From positions 20,338,001 to 20,402,000 of the forward strand of contig CM065303.1 of the NCBI GenBank assembly GCA_032871835.1: DNA of 64,000 nt. The letters are read 5' to 3'. Origin of the DNA: Dipteronia dyeriana. Lineage: Eukaryota > Streptophyta > Magnoliopsida > Sapindales > Sapindaceae. Numbering within the stretch: the stretch's first letter is position 1; each line of letters opens with the position of its first letter. Below the pieces are notes generated by a model. That model saw nothing but the letters and a program-made list of their open reading frames with translations. It had not been told where the DNA came from and searched no databases. A program made the translations under genes and the position numbers. Positions 43,555 through 56,800 of this stretch are shown here, piece by piece.

Positions 43555-45956
43555 AAATGTTATCGGTGTGTTTCAAAAAAAAAAAATGTTATCGGTGTGA
43601 TATCTTTAATTTATTTTGTTACTTGGACAATATGATATTGTAGTTTGGAGGCACTAGTAGTCTGGGTTATGAATGCGTACAAATTTTTTATTTTCTAGTA
43701 TAGATGTTTTACCAGATTGTATTTCCATTAAAGATAAGAAAAAAAAAACATACACTCGAAATTAATATTTGTACAACCCTGCTATATCGCTTGACACTTA
43801 CAAGAACTCACCTCTTCATACAAGGCTTTAACGTTATCCAGGGTGAAACTAGCATCCCAACCACATAAACATCGACCTCAGCATTGTGATCCATATGCAA
43901 ATGGTACAAAACAAATATTATTATTTTTATTGTTTTTTTGAAAGTGAAACTGGTATTAGTTGACTGCTTAAATTAGTGATCCATATCAAAATTAATTATA
44001 AACCATTCAAGAAAAGAAGACTCTACATGTGAATTCGTAGCACACGATTAAAGCACACAAAACCAGCAGTTGCATGCAAAACGAGAGTTTCTAGTTTATT
44101 AAGCAGCATTAAAGCTAGACAAGCACATGACAATTTTTTTTTTCTTTTTTTGGATATAACAAATGATTCCCTTTTAAAAGGTAATAAAAATTAAAAGAGA
44201 AAAATGACAAATTTCCCCACTCAAATCATTTATTTTTATCACATGCATTGTTTTCATGTTCTTGACACATTAAAATTCATTTTCAATTTTTCACACCAAA
44301 CAATTACATGAATAAAACCCACTATGGAAAAATACTAGTGTTTCATGTTGCTAACATGTTTTCTCATGTTACCACCGTGAAACAACACTAATGAGCATAA
44401 TTTATATATAATTTTTTTATCCTAAAATAGATTTATTTGTCCGATTTTATGTTCGTTTTATTTTACTTTTATTTATTTTCAGTGAAATGATAATAAAAAG
44501 TAGTTGAGTTTGGAATTTGAGAATTTTCTTTTTCTTTTTCTTTTTTTGAATTATTTTTTCAAATCAAATTCAATTGGATCAGCAACTAAAGTTTGAAGAC
44601 CCAAATCAAGGCCCAAATAAAAGCTTAATCGAAGCCCAATACCAAATCTAAAGCAAAAAGGAAAAAGAAATCAAGTTGGAACACTTGTACCAGAAGAGAC
44701 ACAATTGAAATAGGTACGAGGAAAAATCTTTTCCACCGTGACGGCCTGAAGTGAAAAAGAAGAGCTTGAAGAAAAATAGAGAAAAAGCTTGTGCGTGAGA
44801 AGAATTGGCAAGAAGTGAAGAGCAACTAAACATGAAATTTTAGACTTGGTGGAATTTGGTGCAGAAATAAGTGTTGTTCAGGCTTTGATTCAGAAAAAAG
44901 ATTGCAGTCATAATCTTATCATTGTATGTCGGGTTCTAATTTAAATCTTGTTCTTTTTTACCGCGTTTTTAACTCTATTTTCCAAGATGTAAGATGAAAC
45001 CTTCAATTTAAAAAATATATATATATAAATGGGATAGTTTGAACATTGTTCATCTTACGTGATTAAAAAAAAATTGCATGTGGATTATAGGCAAAGTTTC
45101 ATAGTTTATTGTGATTAATTTTGCAAATTCCCAAAAAAAAAAAATCCAAAATTTGGAACTTCTGATTCTGTCAAAATTGAGGTCATAGATTCAAAAAAAA
45201 AAAAAAAAAACTTTTTTATAGATATGAAAAAAAGAACATGAATCATATTTTAGGTGGGTTGGTATATATACTTTGTGTTTGTGTGTGCCGGCTGCTCACA
45301 ATCTTGTCTTACTCTTTAGATTAACAACACCAAAAGTATGACTAGATTCAATTAAAAAACATAATCCAAGTCTTTTTCATGCAGGTTCTCTCAAATATTC
45401 AAATATAAAGTCTTTCTTAAAAAATTGTCAAATATAAAGATTTAACCAAATTGTGGGAGATAACACCCGGCCTAGTTAATAAGGACAACCCTCACCTAAT
45501 TAATCAAATAATACAAGTGGATGATCATGATAGAGAACAAGTAATTGACTCCCATATGGCTTTGAGAGACTATTCTAAATTCAAAGGTAAGTGACTTCTC
45601 CTGAAGCGGATCAACGATATCTTTTCAGGTCACAGCCTTTGGCGGTGAGGCACATCGTTTTTTGGTCAAATTTCATCATGTAGGCCCTGAAATTGCAGTT
45701 TTTCTATTTTAGAAAACTTTCCTTTTTAGTTTTAAGTTGACCTTGACAAGTCAGAATCATATATCATCAATCATGGCTTGTTTAGAGTCGTTAATATCTT
45801 TTATTTCCGCAACTTTTGTCATTTTGCTATTTTTAGGTTTCTTGTTCAATAAGGATTCGGGTTAGAGTTTAATCTCACTAATTATGAAGTTAATAAGACA
45901 AAGAATATGGTACCAAAAATGATAGGCATAAGTCCATAACAAATAAAATTACTAAG
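43555..45956. other. Non-coding region downstream of the OCT pseudogene
   Basis: About 2.4 kb, strongly AT-rich, with homopolymer runs (for example A runs at about 45195-45210). No gene is supported. A short minus-strand frame at about 43812-43880 ends in a good donor-like GAG/GTGAGT but has no partner exon. Confidence 0.55.
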
Positions 45957-46240
45957 GGGGGTGTATTCGATTAGGATTCTTGAGGACATTTAAAGACATT
46001 TAAAGACATTTTTTAAATGACAGATTTTCATGGATTTCTACGGACTTTTATAAATCCACATGGACTTTCATTGATTTGTTTAGACATTTATCTCAGACAT
46101 TTATGGATTTGTTTAGACATCTATCTCAGACTTTCATGGGTTTTTTAACTCAGACTTCTATTATAGATAGATTGATTGAGACATTCAAATACAATTTATA
46201 ATAAGCACGTAAGAAAATTAATCAACCATCCAACATATAT

Positions 46241-47033
46241 TGTTATATGTATATTTTATTGAATGTACACGTCACTGAAAGGTAAGACGGTCCCTAAAAA
46301 ATTGTCAGACGGGCATCCAAGCTGGCAACTAGAAAACACCATCCAAGACGTCGCTAAGGAATAAAAACCAGAGTAAGTCTGAACACGGGTACTCGACATA
46401 TTATGTTCTACTCGGGACAACACAAGAAACCTGAGTAGAACAGTTCAGAATATGATTCGTATACGTTAGTAAGCCCGAGAATCACACTCCAATACGCAAA
46501 ACCTCCGTGTCAAAAAGAGTTTCTAGAATACTACATGCCGATAAGAAAATAAGTCCTAAACGGACTATACCACCAGAATCCCATTAAAATTCAAACTCGA
46601 TCTTCACAAGGTCTCTGAAACGGAAAAGAAGATAAATACGAGTTCAACAAGCAGCCAGTCTTAATTAAAGTACAATTCCTTTTTTTTACTTGTACAACAA
46701 GGATTGGAGTTTTATGCACATATAAATAGGCTCATAATCTCATTGTAGGAGAGAGACACAAAAAAAATAGAGATAGAGAATACAAAAACAGACTCAAAAA
46801 AAAATTAATCATTGCAAGAGAGATCGAGTGGTGTAATTCTTTGTTTAAATAGTGGATTTGGCTTGGTTGTGCATTCAACCACCCGTGGATGTTTCTCCGA
46901 TCACCAAAGTTTTACCATTTAAACTCATGTCACTGTTGTTTCAATTACATTCTCTTTCTCTTTCTCTTTTGACAGGTCATAGCAAAATCCAACGTTGTTG
47001 ACTTTCTCATCCATCGAGAAATTGACGTCAATA
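46241..47033 (+). repeat. 5' LTR of G2 (793 bp)
   Basis: TATA box TATAAATAG at 46721-46729. The AGTGGATTT...CCGTGGATGTTTC...GTTTTACCA block lies at 46851-46925. It ends CAATA where the 3' LTR has CAACA. A primer-site-like TTGGCGTTAGAAGAAAG follows at 47035. Confidence 0.88.
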
Positions 47034-47077
47034 ATTGGCGTTAGAAGAAAGACGTGAACCTCCGATCTGATTAAGCA

Positions 47078-48910
47078 ATGGCTGGTAGCGGAAGCAAAGA
47101 CAGTTCCAGGGATATCCAGAAATCTCCAGATAATGCTCATATAGGCAGAACCACACAAGATCAAACCACAACCACAACCACAACCACCGGGAACCAACTA
47201 GCACCCATGGCTGGTATCCAACAAACCCCTTCATCTGGTGAGGACATAGCACGTCGTTTCCACGATATGCTGCAATAGCTATTGACTGATGCTGCAAAAG
47301 AAAGAGTAGACCTATTGGCCACAGGACAGGCATACCCGCCAAGTCCTCCATCACCTCCTAAGCTCCGATCGGTTGTAGTTGGGCCAGGACGAGATGCACC
47401 AATATCCGTCAGGGATTCAGGTCCAAACAACCAATCTGGGGGTACGACACACAACCAGAATGAGGATCATGAAACACATATAAAATAACGGACGTGCTAA
47501 AGGCTAAGTCACGGTCAGGCGGGCCATGATAGGCACCGTAAATATGACTGGCGAAGAGATCGGTCATCGTCATCAGAAGACAGTGATCGACACCATCGAA
47601 AGCAGCACCGTAGAACCATATGCTTACAAGGGTTAGCTCATAAGGATCAGAGGCAAGATGAAAAGGAAATGGTGAAAGGTATGACAGACACACGACAGGT
47701 CGACCATCGAGAAGAACCGGTGGGCGATAGAGATGTCGTAATCAGATGCCTGACCCGGGAAGTCAAGAATAACAAATGCAAGATGGATGCGCTGATCAGG
47801 CGATATGGATACAATGAATTGTTTGATGATGATTGAGACAGCCCTTTCACCAGTTACATCTTGCAAACCCTCTTCCCGGAGAGATTCAGGATGCCACACG
47901 TGGAACAATTCAAGAAGGATACAAATCCTAAAGAACACGTCAGACGATATAAAAGTGTTATGGCCCAATATGCCCACAGCGACCCTTTGTTGTGTCTCAA
48001 CTTTCCACTTACTCTTGGAGACACAGCTCGAGATAGTTTGGAAGATTGCCTTCGGCAAGTATTGAGAGTTTCAGCGAGTTGAGCATAAGCTTTTCAAGAC
48101 AATTCCTATGCATTGTACATAGAAAAAAGTTAGTAGCTTACCTTTTTCAACTGAAGCAAGGGAAAGACGAGTCGCTAAGAAAAATACCTGGGGAGATTTG
48201 ACCATGCGGTCTCAGAAATCAGTGGCGCAAATGACAAAGCAATAATCGTTGCATTTATAAATAACTTGCAGAACGGGCGACTGTCTTTCAACTTAAGAAG
48301 AGCTCAATTAAGGAGATATGCAGATATGATGGATATGGCTGGAGGATATGCATTAGCCGAAGAAGAAGAGTTAGCAACATGAGGTTGCTACATGCATGGA
48401 GGAAGACCAGAACAAAAGGATGTCGAGTCAAAGTTACATAACCATAAAGGAAAACAGAAAGGAAAAAGTAAAGAAAGAAGCAAAGATAGGGGAAGAGAAT
48501 GTTATATTGAATATACCACGGGAAAGTTCCTAGGAAATTATACGAACTACACCCCACTCCGAAAAAAGCAGGAAAAAATCCTGGCAATACTAGAAGAAAA
48601 AAATCTGGTGAAGGAGCCACATCGGCAGTCCCAATTTGCTCGGCGAGATACAACGAAATATTACAAGTTCCATTAGGAAACCGGACATGAGAACTCAAAA
48701 TGTTACCATCTTATAGACTATATAGAGACCCTCATTCGAGAAGGACATCTGCAAGATATAATCATGAAGAAAGATGAGAAGTCAAAAATTTAAAAAGAGA
48801 CCAAGACGGGGGATCATAATTCTGGTCAGAACAAAAGGGTCAGTCTCGAGGTGAATAGAGTGATACAAACCATTTTTGGAGGACCATCAACCGGGATAAG
48901 TAACCTACAG
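47078..48910 (+). pseudogene. G2 gag (degenerate)
   Basis: The reading starts at the ATG at 47078 (MAGSGSKDSSRDIQ), passes a threonine run from an ACCACA repeat and breaks at a TAG at 47276. The capsid core is readable at 47840-48080: FPERFRMPHVEQFKK, then EHVRRYKSVMAQYAHSD. The region continues to a basic linker (KGKQKGKSKERSKDRG) and a nucleocapsid-like KYYKFH...GHENSKCYHLIDYIETLI at about 48655-48740. At least six stops or frameshifts are present. It would form the particle shell. Confidence 0.8.
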
Positions 48911-48934
48911 TGAACTTAAGAAATCTGAGAAACG

Positions 48935-49450
48935 GTGGAAGCGAGACAGAATTTTGACGTTAACTCCATCAAGCCTAATCCGAAGAAAATAAAGGAAGGA
49001 TGGTACCCTATTATATTCACTGAAGCTGATTCACATGGGGTTGATGCCCGACCAAACGATATTCTCATTATTAGTATCCGAATTGGTCATAGAGAAATCA
49101 GGAGAATTCTGGTGGACAACCGTAGCTCAGCAAACATCCTCAATGTGACTGTTTATGATCAGCTCAGATTGGAACGAAAAGACTTGCAACCTTTTCATAC
49201 CCCACTCAGAGGATTCAGGGGAATCGAGGTTAGGTCTCTCAGAACAGTGAAGCTACCCGTAAAGATCAAAGTAGCTTCTTGTCAGAAAACAGTGTTACTC
49301 GACTTTGTCGTGGTAGATCTAGACAACTGGCCTTATAATGCGTTACTAGGTCAACCTTTTCTGAATAAAACAAAGGCAGTACCAGCTATCTACGCTTTGA
49401 TGATCAAGTTCCTAACTAAACGAGGGGTAAGACTAATCAAGGGGTCGTAA
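48935..49450 (+). pseudogene. G2 aspartic protease
   Basis: One open frame of 171 codons. The signature region reads RRILVDNRSSANIL, where the family has D-(T/N)-G-S-S; the Gly after Asp-Asn is replaced by Arg, so the active site is probably dead even though the Asp remains. The flap-side and C-terminal segment VVVDLDNWPYNALLGQPFL is well kept. It lies between gag and RT and ends at TAA 49448-49450. Confidence 0.85.
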
Positions 49451-49722
49451 GAGATGGTCAGAAGAGCTAATCTCTCAATTTACAAAGACAAGATAATAGT
49501 GAACATCAAGTATGCACCTTAACACAACCAGATCAGACCAAGCAAGAAGATTCACTATTGTTCGAGTTTGATCCAAAGGAAGAACTGGAGACATCAAAGA
49601 GTGAACCCATAGAGGAGGTGGTCCTAAAGGAAGATGAACCAGATAGGAATGTCAAAATTATGGCCAACTTAGAAAAAAAGGTCAAGCTGGATCTTATTGA
49701 TTTACTTAGAGAATACTAAGAT

Positions 49723-50958
49723 GTGTTCACATGGAGTCATGAAGACTTGGTGGGGATAGATGCCCGAGTGATATCACATCGTTTGGCGGTGGATCCAAAT
49801 ATGAAACATGTAATACAAAAAAGAAGATTTTTCAACCTCGAGAGAAGTCGGGCAATTAGACATGAGGTGGAGAAGTTACTCGTTGTGGGATCGATCAGAG
49901 AAATCAACTGCCCTCAGTGGGTAGCAATTGTGGTTTTGGTCCAAAAGAAGAATGGCCAATGGAGAATGTGCTTAGACTTCACAGATCTGAACAAAGCCTG
50001 CCCAAAAGATAGTTTCCACTCCCAATGATAGACCAACCGGTCGATGCTACATCAGGTCATGAATTACTTAGTTTTAAGTATGCTTATTCGGGATACAATC
50101 AGATCCGGATGAACAAAGCTAATGAAGAAAAAGCAGTATTCACGACCGATCAGGGTCTGTACTGTTATACAGTAATGCCCATTGGGCTAAAAAATACAGG
50201 GGCAACATATCAAAGATTTGTCAACAGAATCTTCACTCGTCAAATAGGAAGAAACATGAAAGTTTACATAGACGACATGTTAACCAAAAGTATCTCGGCA
50301 AATAAGCACGCTTCACACTTGCGTGAAACATTCGATGTCCTGAGCAGGTATCAGATGAAGTTAAATCCGAACAAGTGCCTATTTGGGGTCCCCTTAGGAA
50401 GGTTCTTTGGGTTCCAAGTTCACCAAAGAGGGATCAAAGTGAATTCCGAGAATATCCAAGCCCTTAAAAATGACTTCACCAAGGACGTTAAAAGAGGTAC
50501 AACATCTAACAGGATGATTAGCTTCCTTGTGCAGATTTATCTCGTCGGCCATAGATAGATGTGCTCTTTTTTTCAAAGTGATCAAAAAGGGGAAGGGGCT
50601 TGAATTGAATGAAGAGTGTGAATGGGCATTCCTGAAGATCAAAGAATACTTAGGACAGGCTCTCATCCTCTCAAAACCTAAAATAGAAGAAATACTCTAC
50701 CTGTACTTGTCCCTTATAGAGTTAGCAGTAAGTTCGGTTCTAGTCAGGACAGAAGACATGATACAGAGGCCAGTATACTATACTAAGAAAGCTCTCTTAA
50801 CAGCTGAAACCAGGTATTCACAGGTAGAGAAAATGTCTCTAGCATTGGTTTCGACAGCAAGGAAGCTGAGGCCATACTTAAGGCACATACAATCCAAGTT
50901 TTCACCGACTGCCCACTTAAACAAATCTTTCAAAAACCAGAATTTTCAGGGAGACTAA
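49723..50958 (+). pseudogene. G2 reverse transcriptase and RT-linked RNase H
   Basis: The first part (49723-50028) has KKNGQWRMCLDFTDLNKACP. A frameshift near 50020-50040 leads to the second part (50025-50558). There the motif-A Asp is replaced by Tyr (TAT at 50079-50081, in SFKYAYSGYNQ), while the catalytic VYIDDMLTKS is intact at about 50265. The thumb region and an RNase H of the oncoretroviral type follow (50527-50958: SSVLVRTEDMIQRPVYY, ETRYSQVEKMSLALV). Loss of the motif-A Asp alone would abolish polymerase activity. Confidence 0.88.
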
Positions 50959-51080
50959 CTAAATGGGTAGTTGAGTTGAGCGAGTTCGATATTTAGTACA
51001 TGCCTAGGACATCACTCAAAGGCCAAACGGTGACAGATTTTGTAGCACAATTCACATAACCAAATCTGGAAGCAAAAAGT

Positions 51081-51425
51081 ATGTTTGGCAACAGTTTCTC
51101 ATGGAGGTTATATGTCGATGGTTCCTCAAATACTCATGGCAGCGGGGCAGGGATCGTGGTATGCACCCCGGAAGGAGATGATGTTGAATGTGTCATGAGA
51201 TTCGATTTTAAAGCAACAAATAATCAAGTCGAATATCAGGCCTTGCTAGCAGGGCTTAGAGTTTGCATAGCTCTCGGAGCAGATGATGTTGAAATATTCA
51301 ATGAATCACAGGTAGTCGTCAACCAAGTCTTAGACGAGTATCAGGCCAGAGATGAACGTATAATGGCTTATTTGGGCATAGCAAAACAACTCTTCCAAAA
51401 ATTCAAGGAATACAGGATTGTCTAG
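51081..51425 (+). pseudogene. G2 second (archaeal-type) RNase H
   Basis: The frame shows LYVDGSSNTHGSGAGIVV with the first catalytic Asp, EYQALLAGLRVCIALG with the Glu, and FNESQVVVNQV where an Asp is usual. A TAG at 51423-51425 ends it; the domain end (IPREEN, ADALSKLA-like) is readable just beyond. A second RNase H between RT-RNase H and integrase is a Tat/Athila feature thought to be acquired from a host-type enzyme. Confidence 0.85.
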
Positions 51426-51589
51426 ATCCCCAGAGAAGAAAATTAAAAGGCAGACGCTTTGTCCAAACTAGCATAAAAAACAACCACAATCAGGCCAAAA
51501 AATATTTCGGTTGCACATTTTTTCAGACCGAGTATAGTTGAGCCAAAAACTTTAAAGTCTCAAAAATCCGAACACTATTAGACACTTAG

Positions 51590-52825
51590 ATGACTCCGCT
51601 AAAAAGATATCTGGAAGAAGATATACTCTCGGAAGATCCCTTAGAAGCAAAACGCATCAGGTACCGGTCAGCAAGATACACACTGATTGGAGGAGAACTG
51701 TTCAGAAGAGGGTTTTCCCAAACACTCCAAAGATGTGTATCAGAGAAAGATGCACATCAGATACTACAGGAAATCCATGGCGGAGTATGCGAAAACCATA
51801 CTAGGGGTATAAGTTTCGCACACAAGGTACTTAGGCAAGGTTTTTATTTACCTTCTTTATTCTCGGATGCACAACGATGCTCAGAAAGTTGCAATGCTTG
51901 CCAAAGGATCACCAATGATATTCGACAGCCTCCTGAACAACTTAGAAGCCTCACATCCCCATGGTCATTCGTCATGTGGGGACTAGACTTAATTGGTCCA
52001 ATACCAGCAGGAAAAGGGGGTGGAGCTAAGCATGCAATTATGGCCGTTGATTATTTCACGAAGTGGGTAGAAGCTGAAGCGTTAGTACATATCACATAAG
52101 CAAATACCATAAAATTTGTGAAGAAAAATTTACTATACAGATTTGGAGTCCCAAATATTATTATCACTGACAACGGTACCCAATTCGACAATCAAAAATT
52201 CAGGCAGTTGTGCAACGAGTATCAAAATGAAAATTATTATGCCACACCTGCCCACCCTCAAACAAATGGACAAGTTGAAGCAGTAAACAAAATCATCAAG
52301 CACGCACTCAAAGCAAAGTTAGATGCCAAGAAAGGCAGTTGGGTTGAAAAACTTCCTGAAGTATTATGGGCGTATCAGACGACAGCAAGAACTTCTACAG
52401 AAGAAACTCCGTTCTCTTTGGCATTCTGAACAGAAGCTATCATCCCGGTAGAAACATCGTATATGTCGTCTAGAGTCAGGCTATATGATGAAGATTAGAA
52501 TGTTGACATGTTATTACAAAGCCTAGATGAGTTAGAAGAGGAAAGGGAGAAATCCTGAGTGCGAAATGTGGCATATTAGCAAAGAGTGGCCCGGGACTAT
52601 AACTCTCATGTTCGGATTAAGAAGTTCCAGCTAGGAGACCTGGTGCTCAGAAAAGTATCGTTGAACACGAAGAACAAAGCTACGAGATCATTGGCTGAAA
52701 AATAGGAAGGCTCATACAAGATTGAAGGAATAGCTGCTCATGGGACATATTGGATTGCCCGACCAGATGCAGGGGTTTTACCCCGGCCATGCAATGTCCA
52801 ATATTTAAAGATCTTCTACCCTTGA
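51590..52825 (+). pseudogene. G2 integrase
   Basis: The HHCC zinc domain (HGGVCENHTRGISFAHKV...CNACQR) runs from about 51770. The catalytic core has the first Asp in WGLDLIGPIP, the second in ITDNGTQFD at about 52166 and the Glu in TNGQVEAVNK at about 52263, so the DDE triad is complete. A TAA at 52097-52099 and other stops (52427, 52558) split it. The C-terminal domain ends with LKIFYP before TGA at 52823-52825. Confidence 0.88.
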
Positions 52826-52929
52826 AACAAATTCCATTTTTTTCATTTTTATAGTCAGGATATTTTTTAGCAATCCTTTCAGATTTTCATATTGTTAGTT
52901 TTGCAGTTATAAATAAATGCCCGACACAG

Positions 52930-53050
52930 GATTCCAAAAATCTGAGCATATGATAATAAGAACATATAAAAAAGATGATCATGATAATAAGAGCATGCAG
53001 GAAAGATGAAGCATGATAATAAGAACATGCGAAAAAGATGAGCATATTAA
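52930..53050 (+). repeat. Short tandem repeat, about 33 bp
   Basis: Three and a half units of an AGCATGATAATAAGAACATG core followed by a purine tail ending AAGATG. It lies in the spacer after pol. Confidence 0.75.
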
Positions 53051-53434
53051 GAACATGAAATTGATGGCATAATAAAATAAAATGCTTGGGGCCATTAATT
53101 TGGCAAAAATCCCAAATGGACGGAAAAGCTCAAAGGAGTATGTCAGCCGAGCAAGGTCAGCCGAGACCTTAGCCAAAAGGCAAACCCGATGCACTAGGTT
53201 CTAGAAAATGGCTCGGGGCACCGTCGGGAAAATCCTAATGAGATGCGCAGCTGTGTTGAGCAATTTAAAGCTTAACGATTCGGCAAACCCTTACACAGAC
53301 AAAACTAGGAGACGTCCTTAGTGACTTGCGTAAGTACTCGAATGTATGATCGTGGTGAGTTTGGGTAGCAACCGAGTATGAGACATAAGTATAAATCTAC
53401 TTGCTTGTCTTAAGATGACTCGGTTAATAATATT

Positions 53435-53737
53435 AGTCAGTTTAGTAAGATACTTGGCACTTGAAATTGCATTAGCCAGTTTAATAAGATACTCGACACA
53501 TGAAATCGCTTTAGCCAGTTTAATAAGATATATGACACTTGAAATTGCATTATCTAGTTTAATAAGATACTCGGCACATGAAATCGCATTAGCCAGTTTA
53601 ATAAGATACTTGGCAGTTGAAATTGTATTAGTCAGTTTAATAAGATACTCGGCACATGAAATCGCGTTAGCCAGTTTAATAAGATACTCGACGCATGAAA
53701 TCGCGTTAGCCAGTTTAATAAGATACTCAACATTTTA
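53435..53737 (+). repeat. Tandem array of 39 bp, 8 units, with alternating subtypes
   Basis: Unit starts (AGYCAGTTTAATAAGATACT) fall at 53435, 53474, 53513, 53552, 53591, 53630, 53669 and 53708, exactly 39 bp apart. Ends alternate between CTTGAAATTGCATT and ACATGAAATCGC types for the first six units. Because 39 is divisible by 3 the array keeps an open frame (53415-53738) repeating a 13-residue motif, but nothing suggests it is translated. Confidence 0.95.
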
Positions 53738-53852
53738 AGAGTCGCTCAAACAACGATATTAGCCAGTTAATATGGAATATTAAAAACATTCGTGACAAGC
53801 AACTATGTAAAAAATGGAATTTAATTAATCATGCAAATTTTTACAAATACGC

Positions 53853-56800
53853 CTAAGGTGGGGCTGAAGATTTGGAACCCTTGCCAATGCTTGGATCGGG
53901 TATCATCTCATATTCATAGAGAAGTCTTTCATTAGAAGGCTAGGCGATTGAGTCGATCGAGTCGATCCAGTCATCCATACATTCGTTGTCATCCATTCCA
54001 GGAATCGGTCCAATGTCAGGCTTCGACCCAACCACACCAGCCTCTTGACTGGCATAAAAGGTCGAGAGAGAATGCTCTGATGGGACCTCCAAATGCATAG
54101 GATGGGGCTTTTAACCTTGGCTACGATAGTATGTTCTCTATTCCTTCATCTGAGTCCGTAGAGACTCCAAGGACCGGTCCACATGGTTTTTGATTAATAG
54201 CTCCCAGTTGGCTTGTGTCTTATCAGTCGCTCGATTCTTGACCTTAAAGAACTCACTAGCCGAGACTAACCCTCGTTAGAACTCCTTAAGGAGTAGGACA
54301 TCATAGGATGAGGGTCTCTTAAAGCGATCAACCCCTTGAACTTCAAGTTCCAGCCTAACCTCATTCGAAAGGGATTCAACAGTCAGGGCCTGGCGCTTAA
54401 GGTCTTCGATCTTTTTCTCATAAGACGATTTGGCATGCTTAGCCTTTTGTTCAGCCTTGAGCATTGACTCCTGGGCGGCAGAGAGTAAAATTTCAAAGGA
54501 AATAACCTTCTCTTCTGCAGCTGAAGCTTTCTCCTCGGCGTCCATCTGTTTAGACAAATAATGATTGGAAAATTCTTGGGCAGAGCTCGCCTCCCTTTGA
54601 TAGACCGCCTTAATCCAAGCACGGTTGTCCTCACTCTTCTTCAACTGAGCTTCAAGATGCCTTATCCGATCAGCTTGATGTTATTGAGTCTGAACAAACG
54701 CAGCAAACTCAACAACCACCTGTAGGGAAGAGTGAGTTAAAAATCTAAGTCAATGAGCATTAAGGCAAGGGTTGGGATAAAAGACTTACATAGGATGCAC
54801 TATTGAAAATGTTGAAGACGATCTGTCGTGAACCATTCCTGAAGCGGTTCCAATGGTCGTCCTTGATAAAATCCCTGCCATATGGCATCGTCCTCAACAT
54901 ATCCTTGAGATGGGACACGTAGGATTACCCGAGGATCCTACTCCTGCATCCTCAACTTCAGGGGGTAAAAAATCTATGTTCATATTGTCCGAAGTTTCCA
55001 CTCATCCCAAAGGCGCCTCAGTCTAGGCACTCGGGGAAACTCTAATATCGGTATAATCATCTCTCGATTCAACAAATGGCATCACCCGAGGAACTTTTTG
55101 ATGACGAGCGGAAGAATCAGCTGCCTTCCTTTTCTAGACCAGAGTACGGTGGAAGCCGAGGTCAGCCACAGGATCTTCTTGATCTTGAGTAATATCTTGG
55201 AAGGATTCAAAAATATCAGGATGAAGGTTAACCTGCTCATATGGGGGTACCCTAACTCCTTCCTCATTCTCAATGGCAAACCGCTTAGCAGGCATTCATC
55301 GACCGGGGAACTAGGCTCACCAGACACTGCATTATTGGGATGCCTTCTCTGCCTGCCTTTATCCTCGGACACCCTCGGGGCACTATCAGTTCCAAAAGGG
55401 ACACTCGGACCGCTTGACTCCCCCATGGTTGGCTGACTGACTTCTTCAGGAATATACTCGAGAACTCGCTCATCCACTCCGTCAAAATCCTCAACCGACT
55501 CGTCATTAGGCGAAGCAATCTCTTCCTTATTTTGGCAAGAAGCTTCCTTACGGCTCGCCTGAGTAAATGATTTAACCTGGAGAGCCTAAACGTCGCAGAT
55601 GATATCTGAGTCATACACTGTATACAAACGAGTTAGAAAGAACAGAACAAAATGAGTAAAATGTAAACGATAAGAAATTCTACTTATGTCGTCTACGATA
55701 ATCCAAAATCTGAGGAAAGAAGCCGAGAGATATCATTTTCTTCTCATCAAAAAAGATAGGACTTGCTTCTTTTCTCCAGAATGCGTGCGGCAGCCGGAGT
55801 AAGGTTAATCAACTCCGCATCAGTGAAAGTAGTTTGTGACTTGTTCCAGCGATCGAAAGAGTAAAAGAAATGGGAAACCTTTAATACTTCCTGATCTTCC
55901 CCAGCTGAGAGCTCGATCTCAAGTCCCAAGTTCCCTCCGACAAAAAATCAGCTATTTTTCCAGTGCTTGTTTGAGGTAGGGAAACCCCACACAAAGCCTT
56001 TCTTCATGGCATCCGAGGAAATATCAACTCCCTGGTTCACCTTCGTCCGTTCAGGAATCCAGCTATCTAGCTGGCTGGACAGAAGAAAGTAAGTTCCAGT
56101 CTAACCAGATTGCCTTAGAGTATAAAAGTGACTAATTTTACGAGGAGAAAGCGGTGGCAAGTTCATTCGGCTCCACATATGCCATATACACATCAGGATC
56201 CTATAACTGTTCGAGGCAAGCTGGGTTAGAGCGGTCCCCGCTTCAGCAAGGAACCAATCAATAAAAGGCTGGAGGGGAAGAGTCACACCACAACAGATCA
56301 TGGATCCATAAATTGCTGCCATGCTAGTAGGAGGGTTCCACGCGGCCCTAATACTAGCAGGAGCCATTAAAACCAAATCGTCCAGATCAAATCGAGCGCG
56401 ATACTTTTTTATTTCTGCTTCCTCGACCACGTTCGGCTCGGCATCATACGCACTCGAAAAATCAAGAGAAAAGGGGATCCGAGAAGCCCGATGCTCTTCT
56501 TCAACATCATTCTCATTAATTACTTACCTCCCAATTTGAGTACTGCTTGAACCATGTTTGTGAACCATACAGTTACTCTAATGCTTTCCCATCCTAAATC
56601 GTCAAGGAACCCTGTGATCAGAAACAAAAGACTCAGAGCTGGAAGAAGATTCAGAGCTAGAACTGAAACGGGCATCAGAATAAAGCCTGAAAACATCAAC
56701 ATTTAGAAAATCAGGCTCATCATGAGGGATTTCCCCCAAAAATCTACAAACGCAAGAAACCAATTAAAAATCTCCACGCTCAAGCGCATCGAAAGCAATA

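Noticed and set aside
43812..43880. Minus-strand exon-like stretch ending in a GAG/GTGAGT donor-like site
   Set aside because: Only about 20 codons are readable, with a stop just upstream and no partner exon or recognisable family.
53415..53738. 107-codon frame with a repeated ASLIRYSTHEIAL motif as a possible repeat protein
   Set aside because: The frame stays open only because the 39-bp DNA repeat is a multiple of three. It lies in the non-coding spacer of G2 and has no conserved neighbour domain.
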